In this document: positions 1 through 9,394 of the stretch, in pieces
Layout of the letters: each line of letters begins with the position of its first letter
Numbering within the stretch: the stretch's first letter is position 1
Translations under genes and position numbers: made by a program
Assembly: GCA_019912665.1 (NCBI GenBank)
Contig: JAIOIE010000021.1
Location: 385,679 to 449,678, forward strand
Direction of reading: 5' to 3'
Length of the DNA: 64,000 nt
DNA from: Deltaproteobacteria bacterium
Lineage (GTDB): Bacteria; Desulfobacterota; GWC2-55-46
Notes under the pieces: model-generated
The model's database searches: none
Seen by the model: the letters and a program-made list of their open reading frames with translations, nothing else
What the model was told of the DNA's origin: nothing

Positions 1-654
1 ATAGCCGGCCACCAGCTCGTTTTCGGCCTCGGGCAGGTCGAAAGGCAGCCTGTGCGTTTCCGCGAGCCCCGCGACAAAGAAAATGAAAAGGCCCGGGAGC
101 TGGGGGATGAAGAACCATATGTCCCTCTGCGCCTCGACTATGTCCTTGAGGTTAAAGGACCCGGCGAGCAGAACCACACCCATTATCGAGAGTCCCATGA
201 ATATCTCGTAGCTCAGCATCTGGGCAGCGCCGCGCAAGCCGCCCAGGAGGGCGTACTTGCTGTTCGAGGACCAGCCGGCAAGGACCACGCTATAGATGCT
301 CAGAGACGACATGGCCAGAAAAAATATTACACCGATATCCAGGTCGACTACCTTGATGCCCGGCGCAAAAGGTATGACCGCGAAGGCAGTAAGGACCGTT
401 ATGACGATTATGGCCGGGGCCAGCACGAAGACCGCCCTGTCCGCAAAGGGCGGGACCCAGTCGTCCTTCGTGAATATCTTTATGAGGTCCGCGACCGGCT
501 GAAATAGCCCCAGCGGGCCGACCCGGTTCGGCCCATACCTGTCCTGCCAGAGCGCAAGAAGCCTCCGCTCCGCCCAGATGAGCGCTGCGCTCGATGTAAG
601 GAGCGCAATGAGGACGAAGGCTATTGTCAATAAGGACGCTGCGATCCCCTGCAT
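1..654 (-). CDS. nuoH: NADH-quinone oxidoreductase subunit H, 3' part missing
   Basis: Membrane subunit of respiratory complex I, at the junction between the peripheral arm and the proton-pumping arm near the quinone site. I translated the minus strand from the ATG at 654. It gives 218 residues with a first transmembrane helix, then the family motif WAERRLLALWQDRYGPNRVG near residues 27-46, further hydrophobic helices, and the conserved ETHRLPFDLPEAENELVAGY stretch at the window edge. The family is about 330-350 residues, so roughly the last third lies outside. It starts 10 bases after the nuoG stop with a GAGAGG ribosome site inside the end of nuoG, so it is translated within the nuo operon. 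Confidence 0.96.
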   Translation of the reverse strand, partial: MQGIAASLLTIAFVLIALLTSSAALIWAERRLLALWQDRYGPNRVGPLGLFQPVADLIKIFTKDDWVPPFADRAVFVLAPAIIVITVLTAFAVIPFAPGIKVVDLDIGVIFFLAMSSLSIYSVVLAGWSSNSKYALLGGLRGAAQMLSYEIFMGLSIMGVVLLAGSFNLKDIVEAQRDIWFFIPQLPGLFIFFVAGLAETHRLPFDLPEAENELVAGY

Positions 655-664
655 ATGAGCCCTC

Positions 665-3388
665 TCAGGCGGCGCTATTCGAGCTCGAGATAACACCCCA
701 TTGCGGTAGCCTCAATCCCTCAATCCCCGGCAGGACCGGGAGCGCCGCCATGCCCTGCACAAGGCCGGGTATGTGCTTGATTTGAAGCCTTAAAAGAAGC
801 CCCCCTGCCCTCAACGAGACCTCTTCGCCGGGTCCGGCCTTGAGGGCCGCTGCGTCTTCCGGGTTAAGACCAAGGTAAGGACGCGGTATGAGTCCGGCAA
901 CGGGCGAAGAAAGCGAGCTCATCTCCTCGGACCCGAATATGTGGTAGACGGGTATGATGAGCCATTCGCCTTTGCGATGCCTGAACGCCCCGGGTATTTC
1001 ACCGAAATACCCGGGCCCTGGTTCGCCCGGCATTATGAGCCTTGCACCCGGGTCGCCGCCACGCAGCACCCCGCCCGTCCCATCCTGAAATCTTACGACC
1101 GCCTGCGGGGAGTTCCACCCCGGCGACCAGAAATGGGGTATAAGCGGCGAAGGCGGTTCCTTATCAAGTCCCTTCGGCTGGTAGCCTTCCATTGAGAAAG
1201 AGAGTGGAGAGTCCGGGTCTTCGGGCGGCTTGGGCTCTATAACGCTCCTGTCCGCGTAAATGGCAGTTCGGCCGCTAAACCGGTGCGGCGCTCTCGCGAT
1301 CTTCTGCCCCGCCATGCGGAACCCGGCGGACGGCGCGGCATCGATTGCCTCCTGCAGCGACGGCATCTCGGACGCCATGGATTCGAGGACCTCGTCTATA
1401 TTGCTCCAGGCCGTGCCCGCGCCTGATTCCTCCATGATCCTCCCGAGCCAGCGCCAGCCCTCGGTGATATCGCCCTCGGGGTTGAAGACCTTGAAAGACC
1501 TCTGCGCCCTGCCCTCTGAATTCACGAGGGTCCCCGTGCCTTCGGCGAAGGCCGCGGCAGGAAGAACAAGCCCGGCAGCCGACGAGGTACGGGTCGCGGT
1601 ATGGTCGATAGCGATTATGTTCTCAAAGCACTCGAAAAAGACCTCGGCCTCCTCCCTGCCAGCGCGCGTGAAGATATCGTTTTCCAGTATCACGAGGGTC
1701 TCGAAGCCCCCTCCGGCTGCGGCATTAAGGGCGCCGTCGAGGCTTCCGCCGCCCATAAGCGCCAGGCCCATGCTGTTGCACTCGGGTACTATGTACGACA
1801 GCGCAGCCTTCCGACCTGCCGCCTCAAGGGCCCAGGCGATGTTTGCGGCGGCCTTTATGACCGCTTCCGAGCCAAAACTGACGCCCGAAACGATAAGAGG
1901 CCTTTTTGCATCCTTGAGGTCTTCGGCTATGGTCTTTGCGAGTTGAGCGATTCCCTCTTCGAGCCCCTCGGGCACCGGGGCATCCCTATCGATCTCATGT
2001 GCGATAGCGTTCCCGAGCCGGGCGATATCTTCGGGCGGCGCATGGTAGAGAGCTTTCGCTACTTCATCGAGCTTTGTGGCAAAAGGGGCCGCAATGTAGA
2101 GCGGACCTTTTTCGTTCTGGACCGCGTTCCTTATGGCGGCATCGTCCCATTCGGGTATTTTCCGGGCAACCGCTCTCTCGACCGGCCCCCTCCGGGCGGC
2201 CTGCCTGAGCATCAGCGCCTCGACCGGCGCGGTATTCGTGACGTCCTCGCCCAGGACCAGTACCGCGTCCGCGCTTCCGACCTCCGAGAGGGATGGGGAC
2301 CTGGCAGGCCCGCCCCTCAGGTTATCCAGCGCGAGCCTTAAATGCTTGTGTTCGTTATCCGGGAGCCCTGAAAAAAAGTTTTCCGGCCCCGCGAGCTCCC
2401 TAAGCGCGAAGTTCGATTCGAGCGAGGCCCTGGGCGAGCCTATGCCCATAACCTTTTTACCGTTCCCGAGCATGAGGGATGCGCGCCTTATGGCCTCCCC
2501 GGCCTCGATATGCTCCTCTCCTCCGGGCCTTTCCCTTAAAACAGGCCGCCGTATTCTTTTATCTCCGTTTACGAACTCGTAGCCGAATCGGCCCCGGTCG
2601 CAGAGGAAGTACCCGTTCACCGAGCCGTTATACCTGTTCCTTATGCGGCGCAGCACGCCGTATCTCTCGCCCGGGATGGTATTGCACCCGAGGCCGCAAT
2701 GGACGCAGACCGAAGGCGCGGTCTGGAGGTCCCATTTCCGAGTATAATGCTTTTTAAAGGTCTTGTCCGTGAAGACCCCGGTTGGGCAGACCTCGACGAG
2801 GTTGCCGCTGAATTCGCTTTCGAGAATCCCGTTATCACTACGCCCGAAATAGACCCTGTCGCGAGAAGCAAAGGCTGAAAGGTCGCGCCCGCCCGCGTAA
2901 TCGCGGTAGAAGCGCACGCACCTGTAGCACTGTATGCAGCGGTTCATCTCGTGGTTCACGAACGGGCCCAGGTCCTGGTTCCTGTAGGTCCTCTTCCTGA
3001 ACCTGTGTCTTCTATATACGTGCCCTGTCATGACGGTCATGTCCTGGAGGTGGCACTCGCTCCCCTCGTCGCAGACAGGGCAATCGTGCGGGTGGTTGGA
3101 CATGAGCCATTCTATGACGCCTGCCCTGAAGGCTTTGGCCTCGGGGTCGTCTATGGATATGCGCGCGCCCTCAGTTACAGGGGTCATGCAGGCCATGACT
3201 ATCCTGCCCTTGGTATCGTTCTCGTCCTTAAACTCCTTTACCGCGCATTGCCTGCACGCGCCGACCGAGCGCATTGCCGGGTGCCAGCAGAAGTACGGGA
3301 GGTCGAACCCGAGCCCGAGACAGGCCTCAAGGAGGTTCTGCCCCCCGTTTACCTCGAACTCCCTGCCGTCTATGGATACCTTAGGCAT
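665..3388 (-). CDS. nuoG: NADH-quinone oxidoreductase subunit G
   Basis: Iron-sulfur subunit of complex I (907 residues) that carries electrons from NuoF/NuoE towards NuoB. Visible in order: an N-terminal 2Fe-2S ferredoxin domain (Cys near 34, then CRQC), the His/Cys 4Fe-4S motif HPHDCPVCDEGSEC near residue 100, a ferredoxin-like CIQCYRC motif near 150, the CVHCGLGC 4Fe-4S motif near 228, then a long molybdopterin-oxidoreductase-like domain. The length is normal for the molybdopterin-like form. Its ATG overlaps the end of nuoF by 8 bases, a sign of coupled translation. The molybdopterin-like part is usually structural in this family. Confidence 0.96.
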   Translation of the reverse strand: MPKVSIDGREFEVNGGQNLLEACLGLGFDLPYFCWHPAMRSVGACRQCAVKEFKDENDTKGRIVMACMTPVTEGARISIDDPEAKAFRAGVIEWLMSNHPHDCPVCDEGSECHLQDMTVMTGHVYRRHRFRKRTYRNQDLGPFVNHEMNRCIQCYRCVRFYRDYAGGRDLSAFASRDRVYFGRSDNGILESEFSGNLVEVCPTGVFTDKTFKKHYTRKWDLQTAPSVCVHCGLGCNTIPGERYGVLRRIRNRYNGSVNGYFLCDRGRFGYEFVNGDKRIRRPVLRERPGGEEHIEAGEAIRRASLMLGNGKKVMGIGSPRASLESNFALRELAGPENFFSGLPDNEHKHLRLALDNLRGGPARSPSLSEVGSADAVLVLGEDVTNTAPVEALMLRQAARRGPVERAVARKIPEWDDAAIRNAVQNEKGPLYIAAPFATKLDEVAKALYHAPPEDIARLGNAIAHEIDRDAPVPEGLEEGIAQLAKTIAEDLKDAKRPLIVSGVSFGSEAVIKAAANIAWALEAAGRKAALSYIVPECNSMGLALMGGGSLDGALNAAAGGGFETLVILENDIFTRAGREEAEVFFECFENIIAIDHTATRTSSAAGLVLPAAAFAEGTGTLVNSEGRAQRSFKVFNPEGDITEGWRWLGRIMEESGAGTAWSNIDEVLESMASEMPSLQEAIDAAPSAGFRMAGQKIARAPHRFSGRTAIYADRSVIEPKPPEDPDSPLSFSMEGYQPKGLDKEPPSPLIPHFWSPGWNSPQAVVRFQDGTGGVLRGGDPGARLIMPGEPGPGYFGEIPGAFRHRKGEWLIIPVYHIFGSEEMSSLSSPVAGLIPRPYLGLNPEDAAALKAGPGEEVSLRAGGLLLRLQIKHIPGLVQGMAALPVLPGIEGLRLPQWGVISSSNSAA

Positions 3389-4688
3389 ATTTGCGGCTCC
3401 GGTCCTTTTTCCACGGGCAGCCTTTTTCCCTAAGGTGCCTTTCGAAATCCTCCCTGAAGATGCTAAGCCCGCTCTTCAGGGGTTCCATGGCCCCGGGCGC
3501 AAGCGCGCAGTAAGTCCTTCCCATCCAGAGCGAGCCCGTATGCTCTCGTAGCGTCTCGATATCGCCGGGCTCACCTTTTCCGTCCTCAATCGACCCGAGG
3601 AGCCTCACGACCCACGGAAGCCCTTCCCGGCAAGGCGTGCACCAGCCGCATGATTCCTGCGCAAAAAAACTTTGGAGGTTATGGAGCGCGGCAACCGGGC
3701 AGACGCTATGGTCGAGGACTATCATGGTCCCTGTGCCGAGCCTGCTACCTGCCTTCTGGACCGAATCGAAATCCATCTTTACATCCAGGCTCTCTTCACA
3801 GATGAACTCAGTCGAGGCCCCGCCGGGTATGAGGCAACGAAATCTGAACCCGTCCGCCATGCCGCCCGCGTGCTCTTCCAGTATCTCGCGCGCTGTCGTG
3901 CCCATGGGGAGTTCCCAAAGCCCCGGCCTATTTACTCTTCCGCTTACGCCATAGAGCTTGGTGCCGCCGTCCTCTGAGCGGCTTAAATTCTTGTACCATG
4001 CGGCCCCTCTCAGGATTATGTGCGGCACGTTCGAGAGCGTCTCTACGTTATTGACGACCGTGGGCCTCCCCCATAGTCCGCTCGTCTGCGGGAAGGGCGG
4101 CTTTGACCGGGGAATGGCGCGCCTCCCCTCGAGCGCGTTCAAAAGGGCCGTCTCCTCGCCGCATATGTATCGCCCGGCGCTCACGTGTACCCGCATATCG
4201 AGATTGAAGCCCGAGCCGAGTATGTTTCTTCCCAGATATCCCCTTTCGTACGCCTCGGCTATGGCCTTTCTCACGCGCTTCGCGGCAAGGGTGTATTCCC
4301 AGCGGAGAAATACGAAGGCCGTTTCCGCCTCGATGGCAAAGGAGGCTATTGTCATGCCCTCTATGATGAGGTGCGGGTTCCGCTCAAGGAGGAGCCTGTC
4401 TTTAAATGTGCCGGGCTCCATCTCGTCGGCATTGGCTATGAGGTACTTTGGCCTCGGGGCTTCCTTGCCCATCGGCACGAAACTCCACTTGAGGCCCGTA
4501 TTGAAACCAGCGCCGCCCCTGCCCCGTAGGTTCGCCTCTTTTACCTCTTTCTGCATTTCCGTTGGCGCCATCCTGAGGGCCTTACGGAGCCCTTCATAGC
4601 CGCCGTGCCCCTCGTACTCGCTTATATCCAGGGCCTCGCAATCCGGCTTCAGGTTCCAGGTGAGCGGCTTTTCGGCTATCCCCGCCAT
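3381..4688 (-). CDS. nuoF: NADH-quinone oxidoreductase subunit F
   Basis: The NADH-oxidising, FMN-binding subunit of complex I (435 residues). The glycine-rich NADH/FMN signature RGRGGAGFNTGLKWSF is near residue 55, a second glycine-rich FMN region contains YICGEETALLNALEG near 172, and the N3 4Fe-4S cluster motif ESCGWCTPCREG is near 350 with its fourth Cys (TYCAL) further on. Length is typical. The ATG at 4688 overlaps the end of nuoE by 13 bases, and the gene overlaps nuoG at its other end, so E, F and G form a tight translational unit. Confidence 0.96.
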   Translation of the reverse strand: MAGIAEKPLTWNLKPDCEALDISEYEGHGGYEGLRKALRMAPTEMQKEVKEANLRGRGGAGFNTGLKWSFVPMGKEAPRPKYLIANADEMEPGTFKDRLLLERNPHLIIEGMTIASFAIEAETAFVFLRWEYTLAAKRVRKAIAEAYERGYLGRNILGSGFNLDMRVHVSAGRYICGEETALLNALEGRRAIPRSKPPFPQTSGLWGRPTVVNNVETLSNVPHIILRGAAWYKNLSRSEDGGTKLYGVSGRVNRPGLWELPMGTTAREILEEHAGGMADGFRFRCLIPGGASTEFICEESLDVKMDFDSVQKAGSRLGTGTMIVLDHSVCPVAALHNLQSFFAQESCGWCTPCREGLPWVVRLLGSIEDGKGEPGDIETLREHTGSLWMGRTYCALAPGAMEPLKSGLSIFREDFERHLREKGCPWKKDRSRKYA

Positions 4689-5149
4689 CCGTGCTCTCTC
4701 AGTATCTCATCGACACTCTCCGGCGTAAGTCCCGGAAAGAGCCTTTCCCCCACCATCATGACCGGCGAGCGGTCGCACGCGCCAAGGCACGGCACAGGGA
4801 GGAGCGTAAAAAGCCCGTCCGCAGTCGTATGGCCGAGCCTTATGCCAAGCCTTTTTTCCAGATGGGCGAGTATCCTTTCATAGCCCATGACCATGCAGCT
4901 AATGGTGTTGCATATGAGTATGACGTTCTTTCCCACGGGCCTCCTGAATATCAGGTTATAAAAGGTCGCGATCCCGTCGAGCTCATCAACTCTCATGCCG
5001 AGAATATTCGCGACCTCGCCAAGCGTTTCGTCGTCCACCCAGCCCCTCCGGCGCTGTACGCACATGAGCGCCTCTACGCATGCCGCCCGCTTCTGCCCGT
5101 AGTGCCTTATTTCCTCCTCTATCTCGCGCCTCTCCTCGTCGGAAAGCAC
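4676..5149 (-). CDS. nuoE: NADH-quinone oxidoreductase subunit E
   Basis: Thioredoxin-fold 2Fe-2S subunit of the NADH-oxidising module (157 residues). The four ligands are visible as CNTISC (C-x4-C) near residues 80-85 and CLGAC (C-x3-C) near 120-124. The start is GTG at 5149, with an AGGAGG ribosome site just upstream that overlaps the nuoCD stop region. It lies between nuoCD and nuoF as in most nuo operons. Confidence 0.95.
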   Translation of the reverse strand: MLSDEERREIEEEIRHYGQKRAACVEALMCVQRRRGWVDDETLGEVANILGMRVDELDGIATFYNLIFRRPVGKNVILICNTISCMVMGYERILAHLEKRLGIRLGHTTADGLFTLLPVPCLGACDRSPVMMVGERLFPGLTPESVDEILREHGWRG

Positions 5150-5159
5150 TCGCGCCTCC

Positions 5160-6917
5160 TTAGCGGTCCACGTCGCCCATCACGAAATCGATGCTCCCCA
5201 GTATGGCGATAAGGTCGGCTATCTCGAAGCCCTTGCACATGAGCGGGAGCGCCTGAATGTGCGGGAATGAAGGGGTGCGTATGCGGGTCCTGTAGGAAGA
5301 GGTGTCCCCGTCGCTTACGAGGTAATAGGTGTTGTTCCCCTTCGCGGCTTCGGTGCCGACCGCGGCCTCTCCTGCCGGGACGACCGGGCCCCAGCTTACG
5401 GAGAGGAAATGGCCTATGAGTGTTTCGATGTCCCGCATGGTCTGTTCTTTCCTGGGCGGGGTCGCGAGCGGGTGGTCGCTCTTAATGGCCCCCGCGGGCA
5501 TGTTCTCGAGGCACTGCTTCAGTATCCTGAGGCTCTGGCGCATCTCCTCGACCCTTACCAAAGCCCTTGCGTAGCTGTCGCCCTCCTCGGCGGTAGGGAT
5601 GTCGAACTCGAACTGGTCATAGCCTGAATAGGGGCGCTTCTTACGGAAGTCCCACTCGATGCCGCAGGCACGGAGGTTCGGGCCCGTCACGCCCCAGTCA
5701 ATGGCCTGGTCGAGGGTGAGCATGCCTATGCCCCTTGTGCGCGCCCTCACTATCGCGTTTTTCATTACGAGCTTTTCGTATTCCATGAGTCTCGGCGGCA
5801 GGTATTCTATGAAATCCCTCACGAGCCTCTCCCATCCCTTGGGCAGGTCGGATTGTACGCCGCCTATCCTGAACCAGGCCGGATGCATGCGGAAGCCGGA
5901 GACCGCCTCTATTATGGAGTAGGCTCGCTCCCTGTCATTGAAGGTCAAAAAAACCGGGGCGAGCTGCCCGAGGTCCTGCGCGAATGTCCCGTACCAGACA
6001 AGATGGCTCGCTATGCGGAAGAGCTCCGCGAACATCACGCGGGCGACCTTCGCCCTCTCCGGCACCTCTATGCCCGCGAGCCGCTCGACGGCGAGCACGT
6101 ACGGGAAGTTATTAAGCGGCCCGGCCAGGTAGTCTATCCTGTCGGTATACGGTATGTAGGTATGCCAGGTCTGCCTCTCCCCCATCTTCTCGGCCCCGCG
6201 GTGGTGGTAGCCGATATCCGGGAAGGCGTTCACAATCTCCTCGCCGTCGAGCTCGAGTATGATGCGGAATATTCCGTGGGTGCCCGGGTGGTGCGGGCCC
6301 ATGTTGAGGAACATGAACTCGCTCCCGTTCTCCTCCGTCCTGTATATCCCCCATTCCTTGGGGACGAACCTGAGCGCCGCCTCCTCCTTGACCTCCTTTT
6401 CAAGCGGGAGGGTGTACCTCTCCATGTCGGTCCTCCGCGCCGGGTGGTCTTTGCGGAGCGGATGCCCTTCCCAGGACGGCGGCATGAGTATGCGCCTAAG
6501 GTTCGGGTGCCCCTCTGCCCGGACCCCGAACATGTCCCATAGCTCCCTTTCGTACCAGTTGGCCGAGCTCCACACCCCGGTCGCCGACGGTATTGATGGG
6601 CTCTCCCCTTTGAGAGCGACCTTTATCCTCAGGTCCTCGTTACGGTCGAAAGAGAGGAGGTGATAGACGATTGTAAAGTCGCTCTCGGGCTGCCCCTGGC
6701 GCTTCCGGCGAGTGCGCTCATCAATGGCCGTGAGGTCGTAAAGCATCCTGTACGGGCCCTCGATGCCGGTCTTTAGATACTTGAGAACCTCCAGCACCTT
6801 CTCCTTCGGGGTCCAGAAGGTCGGCACGCTGTCGGCGGTGGGCTGCGGTCTTACCGAGCCCCCGCCGAACTTGGATGCCAAGTCCTCCAATATGTTCGAT
6901 GTCGCTGCAATGGACAT
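5160..6917 (-). CDS. nuoCD: Fused NADH-quinone oxidoreductase subunits C and D
   Basis: One polypeptide of 585 residues joins the 30-kDa (NuoC) and 49-kDa (NuoD) subunits. The NuoC part covers about residues 1-185, ending with [12 protein letters not shown] and HPLRKDHPA. The NuoD part begins near [15 protein letters not shown] and carries the quinone-site features, GYHHRGAEK and the [13 protein letters not shown] region. Fusion of these subunits is known in enterobacteria and several other lineages. I chose the ATG at 6917; a TTG five codons earlier is possible, and the ribosome site is weak for either. The gene is separated from nuoB by about 195 bases that hold a dispersed repeat, which is unusual in this otherwise tightly packed operon. 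Confidence 0.95.
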   Translation of the reverse strand: MSIAATSNILEDLASKFGGGSVRPQPTADSVPTFWTPKEKVLEVLKYLKTGIEGPYRMLYDLTAIDERTRRKRQGQPESDFTIVYHLLSFDRNEDLRIKVALKGESPSIPSATGVWSSANWYERELWDMFGVRAEGHPNLRRILMPPSWEGHPLRKDHPARRTDMERYTLPLEKEVKEEAALRFVPKEWGIYRTEENGSEFMFLNMGPHHPGTHGIFRIILELDGEEIVNAFPDIGYHHRGAEKMGERQTWHTYIPYTDRIDYLAGPLNNFPYVLAVERLAGIEVPERAKVARVMFAELFRIASHLVWYGTFAQDLGQLAPVFLTFNDRERAYSIIEAVSGFRMHPAWFRIGGVQSDLPKGWERLVRDFIEYLPPRLMEYEKLVMKNAIVRARTRGIGMLTLDQAIDWGVTGPNLRACGIEWDFRKKRPYSGYDQFEFDIPTAEEGDSYARALVRVEEMRQSLRILKQCLENMPAGAIKSDHPLATPPRKEQTMRDIETLIGHFLSVSWGPVVPAGEAAVGTEAAKGNNTYYLVSDGDTSSYRTRIRTPSFPHIQALPLMCKGFEIADLIAILGSIDFVMGDVDR

Positions 6918-6982
6918 AGCGCCCCATCTCAAGTATCAGGGATACGACAGATTAACAGCTTGCTGGAAATAAAAAACACGCT

Positions 6983-7103
6983 CAGGCTGCTCAAAAGCTC
7001 AAGACACAAGGAGTCGAAAAATGAGGAATGAGGCGTACTTTCTTTGTACGCGGAGTGTCAATTTTTGAAGACGACGCCTTCAGGCGGGCTTTTTCGGCAG
7101 CCC
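6983..7103. repeat. Dispersed repeat family A, copy 1
   Basis: About 120 bases, nearly the same as 53335-53458. Shared blocks are CAGGCTGCT-AAAAGCTCAAGA, CAAGGAGTCGAAAAA, GAGGAATGAGGCGTACTTT and TTTTGAAGACGACGC. The ends form an imperfect inverted repeat (CAGGCTGCTCAAAA against TTTTTCGGCAGCC) and the middle holds a hairpin GCGTAC-N7-GTACGC (7033-7051). It sits inside the nuo operon between nuoB and nuoCD. No open reading frame is present, so if mobile it would need a transposase supplied elsewhere. Confidence 0.85.
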
Positions 7104-7112
7104 ATGACGGCA

Positions 7113-7727
7113 TCAGGCCTCGTCAGGCTCCCTTAGCGTAGTAGCCTCTTTTCTCCAGCCTTTTTGCTCCCGCATGACTGGAAGCTCCTTTTTTTCCCTC
7201 GCCTCGCCCGCGCCCGTTATCCAGGTAGCAGGTCTCCTCTCCGCGGCTATTCTCTTCTGAAGGAGGATGAGCCCCTCCGTGAGCGCCTCGGGCCTCGGCG
7301 GGCATCCCGGCACATAGACGTCGACCGGCAATATCGAATCAACGCCCTGGACAACGCTATAGATATCGTACATGCCGCCGGAGTTTGCGCACGAGCCCAT
7401 TGAGATTACCCATTTGGGGGCCATCATCTGCTCGTAGACCCTCTTTACCATGGGCGCTACCTTCACAAATACGGTGCCGGCCACTATCATAAGGTCCGCC
7501 TCCCTGGGGCTCGACCGGAGGACCTCGGAACCGAAGCGCGCTAAATCGTGCCTGCTCGTAATGCTTGCGGCCATCTCGATATAGCAGCACGAAAGCCCGA
7601 AGTTAAGCGGCCAGAGGGAGTTCTTTCTCCCCCATGCCACCATGTCCTCGAGCTTCGTAAGCAAAAAGTTCCGGCGCGGCGCTTCCCCGTCCGCCGGCCT
7701 GCCCGCCTCACCGATATTCAGTCGCAT
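7113..7727 (-). CDS. nuoB: NADH-quinone oxidoreductase subunit B
   Basis: Carries the terminal 4Fe-4S cluster N2 that reduces quinone. The 204-residue product has the tandem cysteines LSCCYIE, then [10 protein letters not shown] and the final ligand in [12 protein letters not shown] set the start at the ATG at 7727, not further upstream, because it has a GGGGGCGG ribosome site, follows the nuoA stop by 20 bases and gives the usual family length. The C-terminal tail of about 45 residues is charged ([12 protein letters not shown]) and longer than in many homologues. Confidence 0.95.
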   Translation of the reverse strand: MRLNIGEAGRPADGEAPRRNFLLTKLEDMVAWGRKNSLWPLNFGLSCCYIEMAASITSRHDLARFGSEVLRSSPREADLMIVAGTVFVKVAPMVKRVYEQMMAPKWVISMGSCANSGGMYDIYSVVQGVDSILPVDVYVPGCPPRPEALTEGLILLQKRIAAERRPATWITGAGEAREKKELPVMREQKGWRKEATTLREPDEA

Positions 7728-7747
7728 AATCCGCCCCCGCTTGATAT

Positions 7748-8155
7748 TCAGAGAGGCTCTGTTTTTCTCCTTATCTTCATGGAGGTGCCCCATTCGAGGG
7801 CTCCAAGCTTCCATAAATAAAAGAGCGCGGCAAGAAGTATTGATATGAAGATGAGCATCTCGATATATCCGGCCCAGCCTGCTTCTCGGGCGGAAACGGC
7901 CCAGGCGAATACGAAGACGGCCTCCATGTCGAAAATGACGAAGAACATGGCGACCATGTAGAATTTCACGTCGAAATGGAGGCGGGCTGAGCCGGTGGCT
8001 ATCACGCCGGACTCATAGGGGACGGAGGTGAGCCTTTCTCTCCTCCGCTCGCCCAGCACATGGGAGAGGGCGAGCATGGCCCCGACAAGGAGGACTACCG
8101 CGATAAAATAAACGGCAAGCGGCCAAAGCGGAGCGTATTGGGCAGCAGCGCTCAA
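7748..8155 (-). CDS. nuoA: NADH-quinone oxidoreductase subunit A
   Basis: Small membrane subunit of complex I, first gene of the nuo operon. It has three transmembrane helices and the family signature [33 protein letters not shown] choose the TTG at 8155, giving 135 residues beginning [17 protein letters not shown], because a GGGGGT ribosome site precedes it and the reading frame upstream of it (to 8254) is not membrane-like. An ATG at 8254 in the same frame would add 33 unlikely residues. Confidence 0.93.
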   Translation of the reverse strand: MSAAAQYAPLWPLAVYFIAVVLLVGAMLALSHVLGERRRERLTSVPYESGVIATGSARLHFDVKFYMVAMFFVIFDMEAVFVFAWAVSAREAGWAGYIEMLIFISILLAALFYLWKLGALEWGTSMKIRRKTEPL

Positions 8156-8257
8156 GCAAATACCCCCGGGCTGTATTTCTCCAGGAAAACGCCGGGTTGG
8201 CGGAATGTGGCGCGCTTCCGGCAGGGCGCGATACGCTTGTATACGCGCTCTCAATAA

Positions 8258-8285
8258 AACCTAACACACAAGGCCTGATTGTCAA
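8258..8285 (-). promoter_or_regulatory. Probable nuo operon promoter
   Basis: On the minus strand a perfect -35 TTGACA (8285-8280) is followed after 16 bases by TAGGTT (8263-8258). It would give a leader of about 95 bases before the nuoA TTG. No operator or riboswitch was recognised in that leader. Confidence 0.5.
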
Positions 8286-8406
8286 GGAAGGCGGGCAAGA
8301 CGGAAAATGGAATTTCATTAGATAAATGGCGCAGGCCCCGCTTGTCTGGATGGATGCTGATTTCGAGGATCGTCATGCTACAGGCAACGCCTTTCCAAAA
8401 AATATT

Positions 8407-8435
8407 TTGCCCCAGGGCCTGAACTGATATATAAT
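8407..8435 (+). promoter_or_regulatory. Promoter of the rhodanese gene
   Basis: TTGCCC (8407-8412), 17 bases, then a perfect TATAAT (8430-8435). The ATG of the gene is at 8442, six bases after the -10 box, so the transcript probably starts at or next to the start codon. Confidence 0.6.
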
Positions 8436-8441
8436 GCGGCC

Positions 8442-8840
8442 ATGCGTAACCTGCTTTTCACGGCCATCCCACTCGCGTTCATTATCGCCTGCTTCGCATC
8501 GGTATCCATTGCGGCTGACCCGGCCAGGGTGACCGCCGAGGAATTGAATGCCATGATGGAGCGAGGCGAGCGCGTGATCCTCATAGACGTCCGCACCCCC
8601 AAGGAGCACGAAGAGGCCCATATCCCGGGTAGCGTCCTCATGCCGCTTGATACCCTCGATAACGTAGAAAGCCTCCCGGAAGACGGCCATATAATCCTCT
8701 ATTGCCGCTCCGGCAAGAGGAGCCAGACGGCCCGCGGCGTTTTAGGCTGGAAGGGCTTCAAAGGAGTCCGCGACCTCGAGGGCGGCATAAACGCCTGGAT
8801 AAAATCCGGGAGAGAGACCATCTCCGGCTCGGGGAAATAA
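8442..8840 (+). CDS. Periplasmic rhodanese-like sulfurtransferase
   Basis: Single-domain rhodanese of 132 residues. A signal peptide covers about residues 1-24 (ending SVSIAAD), so it should act in the periplasm. The active-site loop is C88-RSGKRS, with Cys as the persulfide nucleophile, and the entry motif DVRTPKEHEEAHIPGS is typical. It has no ribosome site and a -10 box immediately upstream, suggesting a leaderless mRNA. It is followed by the arsenic operon but has a hairpin in between, so a functional link to arsenic is only a guess. The physiological substrate cannot be told from sequence. Confidence 0.9.
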   Translation: MRNLLFTAIPLAFIIACFASVSIAADPARVTAEELNAMMERGERVILIDVRTPKEHEEAHIPGSVLMPLDTLDNVESLPEDGHIILYCRSGKRSQTARGVLGWKGFKGVRDLEGGINAWIKSGRETISGSGK

Positions 8841-8933
8841 TCACTGCCCTTTCCAGGAAGCATCCGCCTGCCTCAGCCCCGCATATTTCTTTCGTATCCA
8901 GTTTTCTTCAGGGACTTATTGCAAGAGGCCTTT

Positions 8934-8953
8934 AGCGCGGCTCCGCGCTTTTG
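8934..8953 (+). terminator. Weak terminator after the rhodanese gene
   Basis: Hairpin AGCGCG-gctc-CGCGCT followed by TTTTGAG. The stem is short and the T run weak. It lies between the rhodanese gene and the ars promoter. Confidence 0.4.
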
Positions 8954-8989
8954 AGCGTAAGACCCTCAAACATGCTTATGCATTAGCCC

Positions 8990-9019
8990 TTGACAATTCG
9001 TCATTTGGCGAATTATAGT
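8990..9019 (+). promoter_or_regulatory. ars operon promoter with ArsR-type operator
   Basis: TTGACA (8990-8995), 18-base spacer, TATAGT (9014-9019). The spacer is filled by the imperfect palindrome ATTCGTCATTTGGCGAAT (8996-9013), whose arms ATTCGTC and GGCGAAT differ at one position. Bound ArsR would block RNA polymerase directly. The ATG of arsR follows ten bases after the -10 box. Confidence 0.75.
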
Positions 9020-9028
9020 ATTATAAGG

Positions 9029-9394
9029 ATGAACGAAACGCTCCATATAGCAAAGGCCCTCTCCGACAGGGCGCGGCTCCGGGCCGTTATGGCCCTTTGC
9101 GGGGGTGAGCTCTGCGTATGCCAGATAGTCGGCCTCCTCGGGCTTGCTCCGTCCACGGTTTCCAAGCATCTTAGCCTGCTTCAGCAGGCCGGACTCATAA
9201 GCTCCCGGAAAGACGGCAGGTGGGTATATTTCAGGCTCGCGGGCCGGGACGCCTCTCCTTCAGTACGGAAGGCCCTCAGATGGGTCAGGGAATCGCTCGC
9301 CGGGAACAGCTCCGTCACGAGGGACTTGAAGAGCCTTGAAAAGATTACAGGGGTCTCTAGGGAGGAGCTTTGCAGGACTCAGGCGAAAAAATAA
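9029..9394 (+). CDS. arsR: ArsR-family metalloregulator
   Basis: Winged-helix repressor of 121 residues that should leave DNA when it binds arsenite or antimonite. The family features are ALSDRARLRAVMAL, then the Cys pair ELCVCQIVGLLGLAPSTVSKHLSLLQQAGLI in the recognition-helix region (the usual ELCVC metal site) and the wing SSRKDGRWVYFRL. Start chosen at the ATG at 9029, directly after AAGG. An upstream in-frame start at 8990 would lie inside the promoter. The end overlaps arsC by 25 bases. Confidence 0.93.
   Translation: MNETLHIAKALSDRARLRAVMALCGGELCVCQIVGLLGLAPSTVSKHLSLLQQAGLISSRKDGRWVYFRLAGRDASPSVRKALRWVRESLAGNSSVTRDLKSLEKITGVSREELCRTQAKK

Noticed and set aside
1601-2341. A 246-residue plus-strand frame inside nuoG
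   Set aside because: Antisense shadow with no recognisable motif.
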